Counted from the stretch's first letter, positions 26,656 through 35,844 are shown. The stretch is DNA of 64,000 bases from a bacterium C-53 (GCA_003612525.1 RAZD01000002.1:124001-188000), one strand, 5' to 3'. Program-made: numbers and translations. The notes: generated by a model not told the origin, from the sequence alone.

Positions 26656-26697
26656 TTGTTGTATTAATTTGATAACAAGTTAATACGTTAATATAAT
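26656..26697 (+). promoter_or_regulatory. his operon promoter with overlapping palindromic operator
   Basis: TTGATA (26669-26674) and TATAAT (26692-26697) are exactly 17 bases apart. The perfect inverted repeat GTATTAA (26661-26667) / TTAATAC (26680-26686) lies across the -35 and spacer, and TTGTT (26656) with AACAA (26674) gives a second dyad. A repressor of histidine biosynthesis is likely (inference); no regulator gene is in the window. Confidence 0.7.
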
Positions 26698-26719
26698 AAA
26701 GTAAAGTGAAGGAATTTTT

Positions 26720-27955
26720 ATGATGGAAAACAGGCTGCTCCACACCCCTGAGGGTGTGCGTGATTTATATGGAGAAGAATATCTGAAAAAACTGTCTTTA
26801 CAGAACGTATTGTACCAGAAAATAAAAAGTTACGGTTATATGGATATTATGACTCCGACATTTGAATTTTTTGACGTCTATTCAAAGGAAATCGGAACGA
26901 CGCCCTCAAAAGAGCTGTACAAATTTTTTGACAAGGAAAATAATACGCTTGTCATGCGCCCGGATTTCACTCCGTCGGTTGCGCGTGCCGCCGCAAAATA
27001 TTTCATGGAAAATAACCAGCCAGCGCGGTTATGTTATCTTGGAAATACGTTTACAAACAGCTCTGATTTACAGGGAAAACTGAAAGAGGTCACACAAATC
27101 GGCGCCGAATGTATCGGCGATGATTCGGTTGAAGCCGATGCGGAAATGATTTCTCTTGTTATTGAAGCGCTCTTAAAAGCGGGACTCAGTGATTTTCAGG
27201 TAAGCATTGGGGCTGTTGAATATTTTAAGGGAATCTGTGAAAGCGCCGGCATTATGGAATCCGTCGAATTGGAACTTCGCGAACAGATTTCGAACAAGAA
27301 TTACTTTGGTACGGAAGAGATTCTTACCGACTGCCATCTGGATTCGGATACCAGACAGCAAATCATACATGTGACGGAACTTTTTGGCACGGAAGAGATT
27401 CTGGACGACGCGTTGAAAAATGCCGGGAATGAAAGAAGCATCCGGGCCGTCTGCCGGTTGAAAAATTTATATGAGATGCTTGTCTGCTATGGATTTGAGA
27501 AATATGTCACATTTGATTTCGGAATGCTCAGCAAATACCATTATTATACGGGAATTATTTTCCGCGCTTATACGTTCGGAACCGGCGATGCAATTGTAAA
27601 AGGAGGAAGGTATGACGGCCTCCTGCAAAAATTCGGGAAAGAAAGCCCTGCCATTGGTTTTGCCATTGTGATTGACCAGCTGATGTCGGCAATGATGCGC
27701 CAAAAAATAGCGATGCCTGTGATATCCAATTATATACCTGTTCTCTATGACCAAAATTCTGTCAAGGAAGCGGTTGTATTTGCACAAAAGCTCCGTCAGG
27801 ACGGTTATGAAGCAGAACTTATAAAGGAGAGAGAGGGCATTTCCTGGGAGAACCGGATTCTCCCAGGTAAAGAAAAGCTGATTCAGAAGGCATATGTCCT
27901 AAAGGACGGCAGAGAACCGGTGATTGTATATGCGAAGGCGGACAGAAAGGTATGA
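26720..27955 (+). CDS. hisZ: ATP phosphoribosyltransferase regulatory subunit HisZ
   Basis: Catalytically inactive histidyl-tRNA synthetase paralogue that pairs with short HisG to form active ATP phosphoribosyltransferase, first step of histidine synthesis. The 411-aa protein begins MENRLLHTPEGVRDLYGEEY and has class II synthetase-like motifs (YGYMDIMTPTFEFFD, VMRPDFTPSVARAAA, and YYTGIIFRAYT), but lacks an anticodon-binding domain of HisS. It starts at one of two adjacent ATGs (26720 or 26723) behind AAGGAA. The first gene of the his operon, it overlaps hisG by four bases. Confidence 0.93.
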   Translation: MMENRLLHTPEGVRDLYGEEYLKKLSLQNVLYQKIKSYGYMDIMTPTFEFFDVYSKEIGTTPSKELYKFFDKENNTLVMRPDFTPSVARAAAKYFMENNQPARLCYLGNTFTNSSDLQGKLKEVTQIGAECIGDDSVEADAEMISLVIEALLKAGLSDFQVSIGAVEYFKGICESAGIMESVELELREQISNKNYFGTEEILTDCHLDSDTRQQIIHVTELFGTEEILDDALKNAGNERSIRAVCRLKNLYEMLVCYGFEKYVTFDFGMLSKYHYYTGIIFRAYTFGTGDAIVKGGRYDGLLQKFGKESPAIGFAIVIDQLMSAMMRQKIAMPVISNYIPVLYDQNSVKEAVVFAQKLRQDGYEAELIKEREGISWENRILPGKEKLIQKAYVLKDGREPVIVYAKADRKV

Positions 27956-28626
27956 GTAATAAAATGAGATATCTGACATTTGCGCTCACAAAGGGGCGCC
28001 TCGCAAACAAAACGCTTGAAAAACTTGAACAAATCGGCATTACCTGTGAAGAAATGAAAGATAAGGAATCAAGAAAACTCATTTTCGTAAACGAGGAGTT
28101 AAAGCTTAAATTTTTTCTGGCGAAGGGGCCTGATGTCCCAACGTACGTAGAATACGGGGCAGCCGATATCGGTGTTGTCGGAAAAGATACGATTTTGGAG
28201 GAAAACAGAAAAATATATGAGGTTTTAGACCTCGGATTCGGCGCGTGCAGAATGTGTGTCTGCGGGCCCGGTTATGCGCGTGATCTTCTCAACCATCATG
28301 AGATGATCCGTGTTGCCAGCAAATACCCGAATATCGCAAGAGACTACTTTCACAATATCAAGCATCAGACTGTGGACATTATCAAACTGAACGGTTCCAT
28401 TGAGCTTGCGCCGATCGTAGGATTGTCCGAGGTAATTGTGGATATTGTAGAGACTGGTTCGACTTTACGCGAAAACGGTCTGGAGGTGCTCGAAGAAATC
28501 TGCCCGCTTTCCGCACGCATGGTTGTGAACCAGGTCAGTATGCGTATGGAAAGCAGGCGCATCAAAGAAATTATTGAGAAATTGAAAAACAGAATGAATT
28601 TGCCGCAGACGGCGGAACGTTTGTAG
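27952..28626 (+). CDS. hisG: ATP phosphoribosyltransferase catalytic subunit (short form)
   Basis: Joins ATP and PRPP to start histidine biosynthesis. The 224-aa length is the short HisG without the C-terminal regulatory domain, so it depends on HisZ. Signature FALTKGRLANKTLE, VEYGAADIGVVGKD (about 64) and the PRPP-binding segment VDIVETGSTLRENGLEVLE (about 163). Starts overlapping the hisZ stop (ATGA). As expected for histidine feedback, control is exerted through the HisZ-HisG complex. Confidence 0.95.
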   Translation: MSNKMRYLTFALTKGRLANKTLEKLEQIGITCEEMKDKESRKLIFVNEELKLKFFLAKGPDVPTYVEYGAADIGVVGKDTILEENRKIYEVLDLGFGACRMCVCGPGYARDLLNHHEMIRVASKYPNIARDYFHNIKHQTVDIIKLNGSIELAPIVGLSEVIVDIVETGSTLRENGLEVLEEICPLSARMVVNQVSMRMESRRIKEIIEKLKNRMNLPQTAERL

Positions 28627-28701
28627 TTCCGGGCATACGGGAATCTTTCGGATGTCGGTGGAGTCATGCGGCATGCGGAGAAAGGAACAGGGTTAAGAAC
28701 T

Positions 28702-29991
28702 ATGAAAATCGTAAAACTTACGGAGGAAAGCAGGAAAAATATCCTAGAGAATCTGTTAAAGAGAAGCACGAACGATTATGGACAATATGAAGAAATCGTA
28801 GATGAAATTTTATACAGAGTCAAAACAGAAAAAGATACGGCGCTTTTTGAATATACGGAAAAGTTCGACCATTGCAGGCTGGACGCTTCCTGTGTGAAAG
28901 TGACGGATGAAGAATTTGAAGATGCCCTGCAGCATGTATCCGCTGAACTTTTGGATGTTATGAAAAAGTCGGCGGATAATATCAGGGCTTATCATGAAAA
29001 GCAGGTCCGGCAGAGCTTTTTCTCGACAAGGCCGGACGGGTCCATATTAGGCCAGCGTATTACGCCGCTTGAAAAAACAGGCGTCTATGTGCCCGGAGGA
29101 AAGGCGGCTTATCCGTCTTCCACGCTTATGAATGTCATTCCGGCGCAGGTTGCGGGGGTAGAGCATATTTTTATGGTTACGCCTCCGGGAAGGGACGGGA
29201 AAGCATCTCCTGTCACGCTGGCAGCGGCTTCCGTAACAGGAGTCAGAGATGTGTATAAGGTTGGGGGCGCTCAGGCAGTTGCGGCGCTTGCTTACGGAAC
29301 GCAGAGCATTCCGAAAGTCGACAAAATCGTAGGTCCCGGAAATATTTTTGTAGCGCTTGCAAAACGCGCGGTTTATGGCCATGTAAGCATCGATTCGATT
29401 GCAGGGCCAAGTGAGATTATGATTCTTGCGGATGAGACGGCAGATCCCCGCTATGCAGCGGCTGACCTTCTGTCACAGGCAGAGCATGATGAGCTTGCCT
29501 CCGCGATTCTTGTCACGACAAGTCGGACGCTGGCAGAAAATGTAAGCCGGGAAGTGGAACGCTTTATGGAAAAGCTTTCACGCAGAGAAATTATAAAGAA
29601 ATCGCTTGATAATTTTGGCTATATTCTTTTGGTGGATATGATGGAAGACGGGATTGCGGTTGTCAATGAGATCGCTTCCGAACACCTTGAGATTATGACT
29701 TCAAATCCTTTTGAAACCATGACGAAAGTAAAGAATGCGGGCGCCATCTTTTTAGGCCCCTATTCATCTGAGCCGCTTGGCGATTATTTTGCGGGGCCGA
29801 ATCACATTCTCCCCACGAATGGCACCGCGAAATTTTTCTCCCCTCTGTCAGTGGATGATTTTATCAAAAAGTCAAGCATTATCTCGTATTCAAAAGAGGC
29901 GCTCCTTGCGGTGCATAAGGAAGTGGAACTGTTTGCAGAGTCAGAGGGACTTACTGCGCATGCCAATTCTATTGCAGTTCGCTTTGAATAA
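28702..29991 (+). CDS. hisD: Histidinol dehydrogenase
   Basis: Last two oxidation steps from L-histidinol to L-histidine. The 429-aa protein has family motifs PGGKAAYPSSTLMNVIPAQV (about 116), VGGAQAVAALAYGT (about 186), GPGNIFVALAKR, QAEHDELASAILVT with the Zn ligands His and Gln, and the C-terminal GPNHILPTNGTAKFFSPL and HANSIAVRFE. The start at ATG 28702 is chosen for length; an earlier ATG at 28666 lacks a good ribosome site and gives 12 extra residues. A 75-base gap separates it from hisG. Confidence 0.95.
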   Translation: MKIVKLTEESRKNILENLLKRSTNDYGQYEEIVDEILYRVKTEKDTALFEYTEKFDHCRLDASCVKVTDEEFEDALQHVSAELLDVMKKSADNIRAYHEKQVRQSFFSTRPDGSILGQRITPLEKTGVYVPGGKAAYPSSTLMNVIPAQVAGVEHIFMVTPPGRDGKASPVTLAAASVTGVRDVYKVGGAQAVAALAYGTQSIPKVDKIVGPGNIFVALAKRAVYGHVSIDSIAGPSEIMILADETADPRYAAADLLSQAEHDELASAILVTTSRTLAENVSREVERFMEKLSRREIIKKSLDNFGYILLVDMMEDGIAVVNEIASEHLEIMTSNPFETMTKVKNAGAIFLGPYSSEPLGDYFAGPNHILPTNGTAKFFSPLSVDDFIKKSSIISYSKEALLAVHKEVELFAESEGLTAHANSIAVRFE

Positions 29992-30012
29992 ATCGGAAAG
30001 GTATGGTATGAT

Positions 30013-30600
30013 ATGAGCAGAGAAGCAGAAATCAGCCGTAAGACAAAAGAGACGGATATCACATGTAAAATCAATCTTGACGGCAGAGGAGAATCAGAGA
30101 TTCATACGGGAATCGGGTTTTTTGATCATATGCTGGAAGGGTTTTCGAAACATGGTTTCTTCGATCTTACATTAAGTTGTAAAGGCGACCTGATTGTTGA
30201 CGGACACCACACAATTGAGGACGTTGGAATCGTGCTGGGAGAGGCAGTCAAAAAAGCGCTGGGAGATAAGAAGGGAATCCGGCGGTTTGGAAATTTCATT
30301 CTGCCGATGGATGATGCGCTCTGCCTGTGTGCAATTGATCTGTCAGGCCGTCCTTATCTCGGTTACGAGGCTGAGTTTTCAGCGGAGAAAATCGGTTATA
30401 TGGATACAGAAATGGCAAAGGAATTCTTTTATGCCGTTTCCTATGCGGCAGGCATGAACATCCACATAAAAATGATGGCAGGGCAAAATAACCATCATAT
30501 GATGGAAGCGATGTTTAAAGCGTTTGGAAAAGCGCTTGATGAAGCTTCGTCAGCCGATGCACGTATAGAAGATGTTCTTTCCACAAAAGGAACTTTATAA
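30013..30600 (+). CDS. hisB: Imidazoleglycerol-phosphate dehydratase
   Basis: Dehydrates imidazole glycerol phosphate, sixth step of histidine synthesis. The 195-aa monofunctional enzyme has the two metal-binding stretches [14 protein letters not shown] (about 36) and [10 protein letters not shown] (about 60), then the paired [19 protein letters not shown] (about 157). Length is normal and no phosphatase domain is fused. It is 21 bases after hisD and 14 before the fusion gene. Confidence 0.96.
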   Translation: MSREAEISRKTKETDITCKINLDGRGESEIHTGIGFFDHMLEGFSKHGFFDLTLSCKGDLIVDGHHTIEDVGIVLGEAVKKALGDKKGIRRFGNFILPMDDALCLCAIDLSGRPYLGYEAEFSAEKIGYMDTEMAKEFFYAVSYAAGMNIHIKMMAGQNNHHMMEAMFKAFGKALDEASSADARIEDVLSTKGTL

Positions 30601-30614
30601 AGGAGAATGCAGTT

Positions 30615-31931
30615 ATGCAGTACAAGAAAGTGACTCCCTGTATTTACATTTATCAGGGCAGGGCAGTAAAGGGCATGAAAGATATGTCCGTAATCAATGA
30701 AAATCCTGTGGAACTGGCAAAGGTGTATTCCAATTATGGAGCGGACGAAATTATTATATTTGATTTTTCCACCGGGGATGCGGAACATGAAGAAACACTT
30801 GGAATTATAAAGGAAATCGGGCGGGAAATTGATATTCCAATGATAGGGGCAGGAAATGTCAGACGCCTTGAGGACGTTAAGAAGCTGATTTATGCCGGCT
30901 GCCGGAAAGCAGCGCTCAATTTTGCAAAACCCGGAAATATCGCGATCGCCGCTGACGTGAGCAAACGGTTTGGCAGAGATAAAATTGCTGCCTGCGTGGA
31001 CAGCCGAAAACAGCTTGACGACAATGAAAATATCATTAAAAACTATGTGAGCGAGATTTTGCTCGTCAATGAAAATGAACTTGGCGCATGCAGCAACTGG
31101 GTTACGAAAGCCTGCACAAATAACGCAAACCCCTGTAATGTGCTGCTTCTTCCCGTGCTCGAAAAGGAAAGCCTCCATGAGATGGCGGCCATTCTCAGGC
31201 AATATGATCTCTCAGGCGTCGCGGGAGGGTGCCTGAATACAAGCGCCGAGTATTTTATGACATTTAAGCATCAGTGCGAGGGACTTGATATTCCGATGAA
31301 CACATTTGAAAGTTCAATGAAATGGGAAGAATTCAAGAAGAATAATGACGGAATGGTCCCTGTGATTGCTCAGGATTATAAGACCGGTGAAGTTCTGATG
31401 ATGGCTTACATGAATCAGGCATCCTATGAGAAGACAATTGAAACCGGAATTATGACGTATTTCAGCCGAAGCCGGAACGAACTGTGGGTGAAAGGTTCGA
31501 CAAGCGGTCATTACCAGTATGTGAAAGCGCTTACGGCCGACTGTGACTCAGACACGATCCTAGCACAGGTTCTGCAGGTGGGAGCCGCCTGCCATACGGG
31601 ACACAGGAGCTGCTTTTTCAAATCTCTTGTGAAAAAAGAATACGATGAAAAGAATCCCTTAAAAGTATTTGAGGATGAATATAACATCATTGCCAGACGG
31701 AAGGAACATCCGAAAGAAGGCTCTTACACAAATTATCTTTTTGACAAAGGCATTGACAAGATTTTAAAGAAACTGGGTGAGGAGTGCTCTGAAATCATTA
31801 TTGCAGCCAAAAATCCCGATCCGGAAGAAATTAAATACGAGATGGCTGATTTTTTATACCATGCAATGGTTCTTATGGTTGAAAAAGGTGTTACATGGGA
31901 TGATATCACAAAAGAAATTGCCCAGCGCTGA
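30615..31931 (+). CDS. hisIE: HisF-like barrel fused to HisI and HisE (HisF'-HisIE)
   Basis: 438-aa protein in three parts. About 1-215 is a TIM-barrel region resembling HisF/His[49 protein letters not shown] and KIAACVDSR. The catalytic aspartate expected in the first strand (PCLDV in HisF, AIDL in HisA) is a tyrosine, and the second phosphate-binding loop is degenerate, so this domain is probably not a cyclase. About 225-325 is HisI (phosphoribosyl-AMP cyclohydrolase) with metal sites DCDSDT and [13 protein letters not shown]. About 345-430 is HisE (phosphoribosyl-ATP diphosphatase) with [16 protein letters not shown]. The HisIE half should be active and catalyses steps 2 and 3. The barrel may be structural or regulatory (inference). 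Confidence 0.85.
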   Translation: MQYKKVTPCIYIYQGRAVKGMKDMSVINENPVELAKVYSNYGADEIIIFDFSTGDAEHEETLGIIKEIGREIDIPMIGAGNVRRLEDVKKLIYAGCRKAALNFAKPGNIAIAADVSKRFGRDKIAACVDSRKQLDDNENIIKNYVSEILLVNENELGACSNWVTKACTNNANPCNVLLLPVLEKESLHEMAAILRQYDLSGVAGGCLNTSAEYFMTFKHQCEGLDIPMNTFESSMKWEEFKKNNDGMVPVIAQDYKTGEVLMMAYMNQASYEKTIETGIMTYFSRSRNELWVKGSTSGHYQYVKALTADCDSDTILAQVLQVGAACHTGHRSCFFKSLVKKEYDEKNPLKVFEDEYNIIARRKEHPKEGSYTNYLFDKGIDKILKKLGEECSEIIIAAKNPDPEEIKYEMADFLYHAMVLMVEKGVTWDDITKEIAQR

Positions 31932-31960
31932 TTCTAATGTTGTCCGAAAACTCATATAAT
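31932..31960 (+). promoter_or_regulatory. Weak possible promoter for the 31995 gene
   Basis: TTCTAA (31932-31937) and TATAAT (31955-31960) are 17 bases apart. CATATAATCCG (31953-31963) is also an imperfect inverted repeat of CGGATATTATATG (31985-31997), which holds the ATG of the next gene; the hairpin could hide its start codon. Confidence 0.35.
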
Positions 31961-31994
31961 CCGATAAGAACAACCGGAAGGTTACGGATATTAT

Positions 31995-32327
31995 ATGAAT
32001 GTGGAAGAAAAACTTCAGTTACTGGAACGAATGCGGAATGAATCTGCGAAGAATGAGTACCGTCTGCACTATGGAAGAACATTGGAAGAGGAGGCCCCTT
32101 TAAAGCAGGAACCGGGGGACGGTCTGTACGGCCTGAAACTCAGATTGATTACGGCCCTTTTTCTTTTTCTTGTTTTCTGCGGACTTTTGATGTCAGGGGA
32201 TAAAGAACACAAAAAAATTTCTGAAGAAATATTAAATTGTCTTCAAAAAGACTTTATAATCGGGTATAATGACACTATAGATTTAGAGGAGATGATCCCT
32301 GAATTTCTGCAGCTGGAAAAAGATTGA
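31995..32327 (+). CDS. Small single-pass membrane protein of unknown function
   Basis: A 110-aa protein with a charged N-terminal 48 residues, one membrane helix (about 49-66, ending FCGLLMSGD), and an acidic C-terminal region. No motif is recognised. ATG 31995 follows GGAAGG at 31976. It stands between the his operon and a secreted protein gene that begins 16 bases after its stop, so the two may work together at the cell surface (inference). Confidence 0.65.
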   Translation: MNVEEKLQLLERMRNESAKNEYRLHYGRTLEEEAPLKQEPGDGLYGLKLRLITALFLFLVFCGLLMSGDKEHKKISEEILNCLQKDFIIGYNDTIDLEEMIPEFLQLEKD

Positions 32328-32342
32328 GAACGGAGGTTTACT

Positions 32343-33176
32343 ATGACCAGATTTAAAAAAATAATTACCACATTTTCCTGTACGTTTGCATTTTGTCTGA
32401 CGCTTGGAATATCCGTACAGGCAGAACCGTTGACCATAACTTTTGTCGATGCGCATAAGGTGACGACCCAGCAGGTGGAACGCGGACACAATGCAGTGCC
32501 GCCGACAGATGTGAATGTGCCGGGATTTGTATTCTGCGGCTGGAGCCAGAATACAAACAATGTACAGGCGAATCTTACCGCACAGGCAGTTTATCTTCCT
32601 GAATCTGCCGGCTCTGGTGCAATCTGCTCCACATGGCAGTCTCTGCCGAACGGAGTTTTAAGCTATACAACAAATTCAGCCTCCACACTGCAATTTTCGA
32701 CGGCGCAGCTTAATGTGGCACAAACACCGATGGCATTGCCCGGACGCCTCACAGGAGAACAGGTGGCCACAATGAATCCTGTCGGCGTTACCGGACAGAC
32801 ATGTGTCGTCAGATGGTATAATGGTTCTACCGGCGAATGCTGGGGTGCGGATGTTGTCGCATACGGAACTTCACTTCCGCAGCCGGCTGATCCCTGCATG
32901 GGCGGCCTTGAATTTATCGGCTGGGATGGAAGCTGGACGAATATTACAACCGACCGTACCATTACCGCATGCTACTATAAGACATACCGTGTAAAATATG
33001 TGTGCGGTATCTGTGGTGAAGTGCAGGACGTACAATATATCCGGCAGACAGACAGCTCGGGAAAGGCATGCAAGCCTCATGATTACCACGGCCGTTCTTT
33101 CCATTACTGGTCAGACCCTGTAATACAGTCCGACGGTGTAACCGCAATTATCACGAGTGTGTTTAAAGAAAAGTAG
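32343..33176 (+). CDS. Secreted InlB B-repeat-like protein
   Basis: A 277-aa exported protein with a clear signal peptide (MTRFKKIITTFSCTFAFCL, then cleavage after VQA near residue 28). Two InlB B-repeat-like segments are visible: ITFVDAHKVTTQQVERGHN ending FVFCGWS (about 30-65), and CVVRWYNGSTGECWGADVV ending LEFIGWDG (about 158-198). The tail holds CGICGEV and other cysteines, so a metal or disulphide site is possible. The pattern is the beta-grasp repeat of surface proteins. No LPXTG or other anchor is seen, so it would be released or bound through a partner. GGAGG precedes ATG 32343. Confidence 0.7.
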   Translation: MTRFKKIITTFSCTFAFCLTLGISVQAEPLTITFVDAHKVTTQQVERGHNAVPPTDVNVPGFVFCGWSQNTNNVQANLTAQAVYLPESAGSGAICSTWQSLPNGVLSYTTNSASTLQFSTAQLNVAQTPMALPGRLTGEQVATMNPVGVTGQTCVVRWYNGSTGECWGADVVAYGTSLPQPADPCMGGLEFIGWDGSWTNITTDRTITACYYKTYRVKYVCGICGEVQDVQYIRQTDSSGKACKPHDYHGRSFHYWSDPVIQSDGVTAIITSVFKEK

Positions 33177-33190
33177 ACGAATGACGAAGA

Positions 33191-33229
33191 GGGCATTGAT
33201 TATTTTACGAAATAGTCAGTGTCCTTTTT
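33191..33229 (+). terminator. Terminator after the InlB-like gene
   Basis: GGGCATTGATTATTT pairs with AAATAGTCAGTGTCC (15 pairs counting three G-T wobbles) around TACG and is followed by TTTTTA. Confidence 0.8.
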
Positions 33230-33231
33230 AC

Positions 33232-33260
33232 TTGAAGTTCCCACTTAAAATGTATATAAT
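33232..33260 (+). promoter_or_regulatory. Predicted promoter of the radical SAM/RNase G operon
   Basis: TTGAAG (33232-33237) and TATAAT (33255-33260) are 17 bases apart, just after the preceding terminator; the first start codon is at 33306. Confidence 0.75.
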
Positions 33261-33305
33261 ATTGGCAATTGAGTTTTAACAGACGCTGCAACCGAAAGGA
33301 AACCT

Positions 33306-35174
33306 ATGAGAAAACCAGCTTTAAATGATGAAATATTACTAACAATTGAAAAACCGGCACGGTATATCGGAAACGAAATAAACAGTGTGATGAAGGATCC
33401 TGCAAAGGTGGACATCCGCTTTGCCATGTGCTTTCCCGATGTCTATGAAATCGGCATGTCCCATCTCGGAATCCAGATTCTTTACGATATGTTTAACAGG
33501 CGGGACGATGTCTGGTGTGAGAGAGTATTCTCACCGTGGACAGATCTTGATCAGATTATGAGAGAGAAGAAGATTCCGCTTTTTGCACTGGAATCTCAGG
33601 AGCCTTTACGTAAATTCGATTTCCTGGGAATTACGCTCCAATATGAGATGTGCTACACCAATATCCTGCAGATACTTGAGCTGTCAGAAATTCCGCTTCT
33701 AAGCCGGGACAGGACGGAGGAGGACCCAATCGTAATCGGAGGAGGACCTTGTACGTACAATCCTGAACCGATTGCAGAATTTTTTGATTTCTTCTATATT
33801 GGTGAGGGAGAGACACAATACGATGCCATATTTGAATTGTACAAAGAAAATCGCAAAAACGGAAAGAGCCGCCGCGATTTTCTTATGAAAGTCTGTCAGG
33901 TTCCCGGAATCTACGTGCCATCCTTTTATGATACGGTTTATCATGAAGACGGGACGATTCAAAGCTTCACTCCGAATATCCCGGAAGCTCCAAAGTGTAT
34001 TGAAAAGCAGGTTGTGATGAGTCTGACAGATGCTCCCTATCCGACAGCGCCTGTTGTTCCATTTATCAAGGTGACCCAGGACAGGGTTGTTTTGGAGATT
34101 CAGAGAGGATGTATCCGGGGATGCCGTTTCTGCCAGGCCGGAATGCTTTACAGGCCGCTGCGTGAAAAAGATGTGGAAGTTCTCAAAGATTATGCAGAAA
34201 AGATGCTTAAAAATACGGGACATGAGGAAATATCACTGAGTTCACTGAGCTCCAGCGACTATTCTGCCCTGAAAGAAATCGTGACTTTTCTTGTGGATGA
34301 ATTTCATGGAAAAGGAGTCAACATTTCGCTCCCTTCGCTTCGAATTGATGCATTTGCACTTGATGTTATGAGTAAAGTTCAGGATATTAAGAAGAGCAGC
34401 CTGACCTTTGCGCCGGAGGCCGGTTCACAGAGAATGCGTGATGTTATCAATAAAGGACTGACCGAAGATATGATTCTGCACGGCGCAGGCATGGCGTTTC
34501 AGGGTGGTTGGAATAAGGTAAAGCTGTATTTTATGCTTGGCCTGCCAGGTGAAACGGAAGAAGATATAAAGGAAATTGCGGTTCTGAGTGATAAAATTGC
34601 ACGTCATTATTACGAACTGATTCCCAAAGAGGCGCGGAATGGAAAAGTACAGATTACATCAAGTACGTCCTTTTTTATTCCCAAACCATTTACTCCGTTT
34701 CAGTGGGCGCCCATGAACACCAGAGAAGATTTTCAGAACAAAGCGCATCTCTTAAATGATACGTTTAAGGAACAGCTGAATCGGAAAAGTCTGAAATACA
34801 ACTGGCATGAGGCGGATTTGAGCGAACTCGAAGGCGTTTTTGCCCGCGGTGACAGAAAATGCGCAAAGGTACTGTTGAACGCATACAAAAAAGGGTGTCT
34901 GTTCGATTCGTGGTCGGAATTCTTTCAATATCAGAAATGGCTGGAGGCTTTTCGTGAGGAAGGCGTATCCATTGACTTTTACAATACAAGGGAAAGATCT
35001 GAGGATGAAGTTTTCCCCTGGGACTTCATTGATATCGGCGTTACAAAATCTTTCCTGAGAAGAGAATGGCAGAATGCAAAAACAGAATCCGTTACCCCGA
35101 ACTGCCGTGAAAAATGTTCCGGCTGTGGCGCATCAAACTTTAAGGGAGGTGTCTGCTTTGAAACTAAGAATTAA
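33306..35174 (+). CDS. B12-binding-type radical SAM protein (TIGR03960 family)
   Basis: 622-aa radical SAM protein of unknown reaction. The N-terminus (about 30-190) resembles a cobalamin-binding fold, with GMSHLGIQILYDMFNRRDD, GGGPCTYNPEPIAEFFD and FYIGEGE. The cluster motif is RGCIRGCRFCQAGMLYRP (CxxxCxxC, about 275), followed by LSSLSSSDY and SLPSLRIDAF typical of the family. Cysteines near the C-terminus (CREKCSGCG) may bind a second metal. Start ATG 33306 after AAAGGAAA. It overlaps the next gene by 17 bases; the pair with the DUF2344 protein and RNase G is a conserved cluster. Confidence 0.85.
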   Translation: MRKPALNDEILLTIEKPARYIGNEINSVMKDPAKVDIRFAMCFPDVYEIGMSHLGIQILYDMFNRRDDVWCERVFSPWTDLDQIMREKKIPLFALESQEPLRKFDFLGITLQYEMCYTNILQILELSEIPLLSRDRTEEDPIVIGGGPCTYNPEPIAEFFDFFYIGEGETQYDAIFELYKENRKNGKSRRDFLMKVCQVPGIYVPSFYDTVYHEDGTIQSFTPNIPEAPKCIEKQVVMSLTDAPYPTAPVVPFIKVTQDRVVLEIQRGCIRGCRFCQAGMLYRPLREKDVEVLKDYAEKMLKNTGHEEISLSSLSSSDYSALKEIVTFLVDEFHGKGVNISLPSLRIDAFALDVMSKVQDIKKSSLTFAPEAGSQRMRDVINKGLTEDMILHGAGMAFQGGWNKVKLYFMLGLPGETEEDIKEIAVLSDKIARHYYELIPKEARNGKVQITSSTSFFIPKPFTPFQWAPMNTREDFQNKAHLLNDTFKEQLNRKSLKYNWHEADLSELEGVFARGDRKCAKVLLNAYKKGCLFDSWSEFFQYQKWLEAFREEGVSIDFYNTRERSEDEVFPWDFIDIGVTKSFLRREWQNAKTESVTPNCREKCSGCGASNFKGGVCFETKN

Positions 35175-35841
35175 ATTCAGAAAATATGGCGTTATGAAAT
35201 TTATCGGACACCTTGATATGATGCGTTATTTTCAGAAAGTCATGCGGCGCGCCGACATTGATATCGCTTATTCCGGCGGATTTTCACCGCACCAGATTAT
35301 GTCATTTGCATCACCGCTCGGTGTCGGCCTTATGAGCAACGGCGAATACCTTGATATAGAAGTACATTCGTGGACAAGCTCTGACCAGATGCTTTTTTAT
35401 ATGAACCAGGTCATGGCAGAAGGCGTGGAGATCCTCGCTGTGAGAAAACTTCCCGACAACGCAAAGAACGCGATGTCAAGCGTCGCCTTCGCCGATTATA
35501 CAATTCAATTCAGAGAAGGGTATGAACCTTCATTTTCACTTTCAGAAATCCTGACTGAATTTCTGTTACAGCCGCAAATTCTCATTGAGAAACAGACGAA
35601 GAAGAGCAGCCGGCAGGTTGATTTAAAACCGCTGATTCAGAAATTGCTGCTCACAAAAGACGGGGGCGTCTTTATGAGAGTTTCTGCGGGAAGCGTGGAG
35701 AATATCAAACCGGAACTTGTAATGGACGCCGTTTATCATTTTGCAGGGGAAGAGAGGGGCGAATTTGCACTTGAGATTACGCGCGAAGATTTATATGATG
35801 AAAACGGCTGGAGCCTGATTGATGTCGGAGAGGAATTTTAA
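35158..35841 (+). CDS. TIGR03936-type radical SAM-associated protein (DUF2344)
   Basis: 227-aa protein always found with the preceding radical SAM enzyme and RNase G in many Firmicutes; the reaction is unknown. It starts MKLRIKFRKYGVMKFIGHLD and has HLDMMRYFQKVMRRADI and FSPHQIMSFASPLGVG (about 44). The TTG start at 35158 has GGAGGT (35145-35150) seven bases upstream; a longer frame from 35074 would overlap the preceding gene fully. The two coding sequences overlap by 17 bases, so translation is coupled. Confidence 0.85.
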   Translation: MKLRIKFRKYGVMKFIGHLDMMRYFQKVMRRADIDIAYSGGFSPHQIMSFASPLGVGLMSNGEYLDIEVHSWTSSDQMLFYMNQVMAEGVEILAVRKLPDNAKNAMSSVAFADYTIQFREGYEPSFSLSEILTEFLLQPQILIEKQTKKSSRQVDLKPLIQKLLLTKDGGVFMRVSAGSVENIKPELVMDAVYHFAGEERGEFALEITREDLYDENGWSLIDVGEEF

Positions 35842-35844
35842 ATT

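Noticed and set aside
26621-26719. T-box leader before hisZ
   Set aside because: The gap is about 100 bases and shows no terminator/antiterminator or T-box sequence; a palindromic operator fits better.
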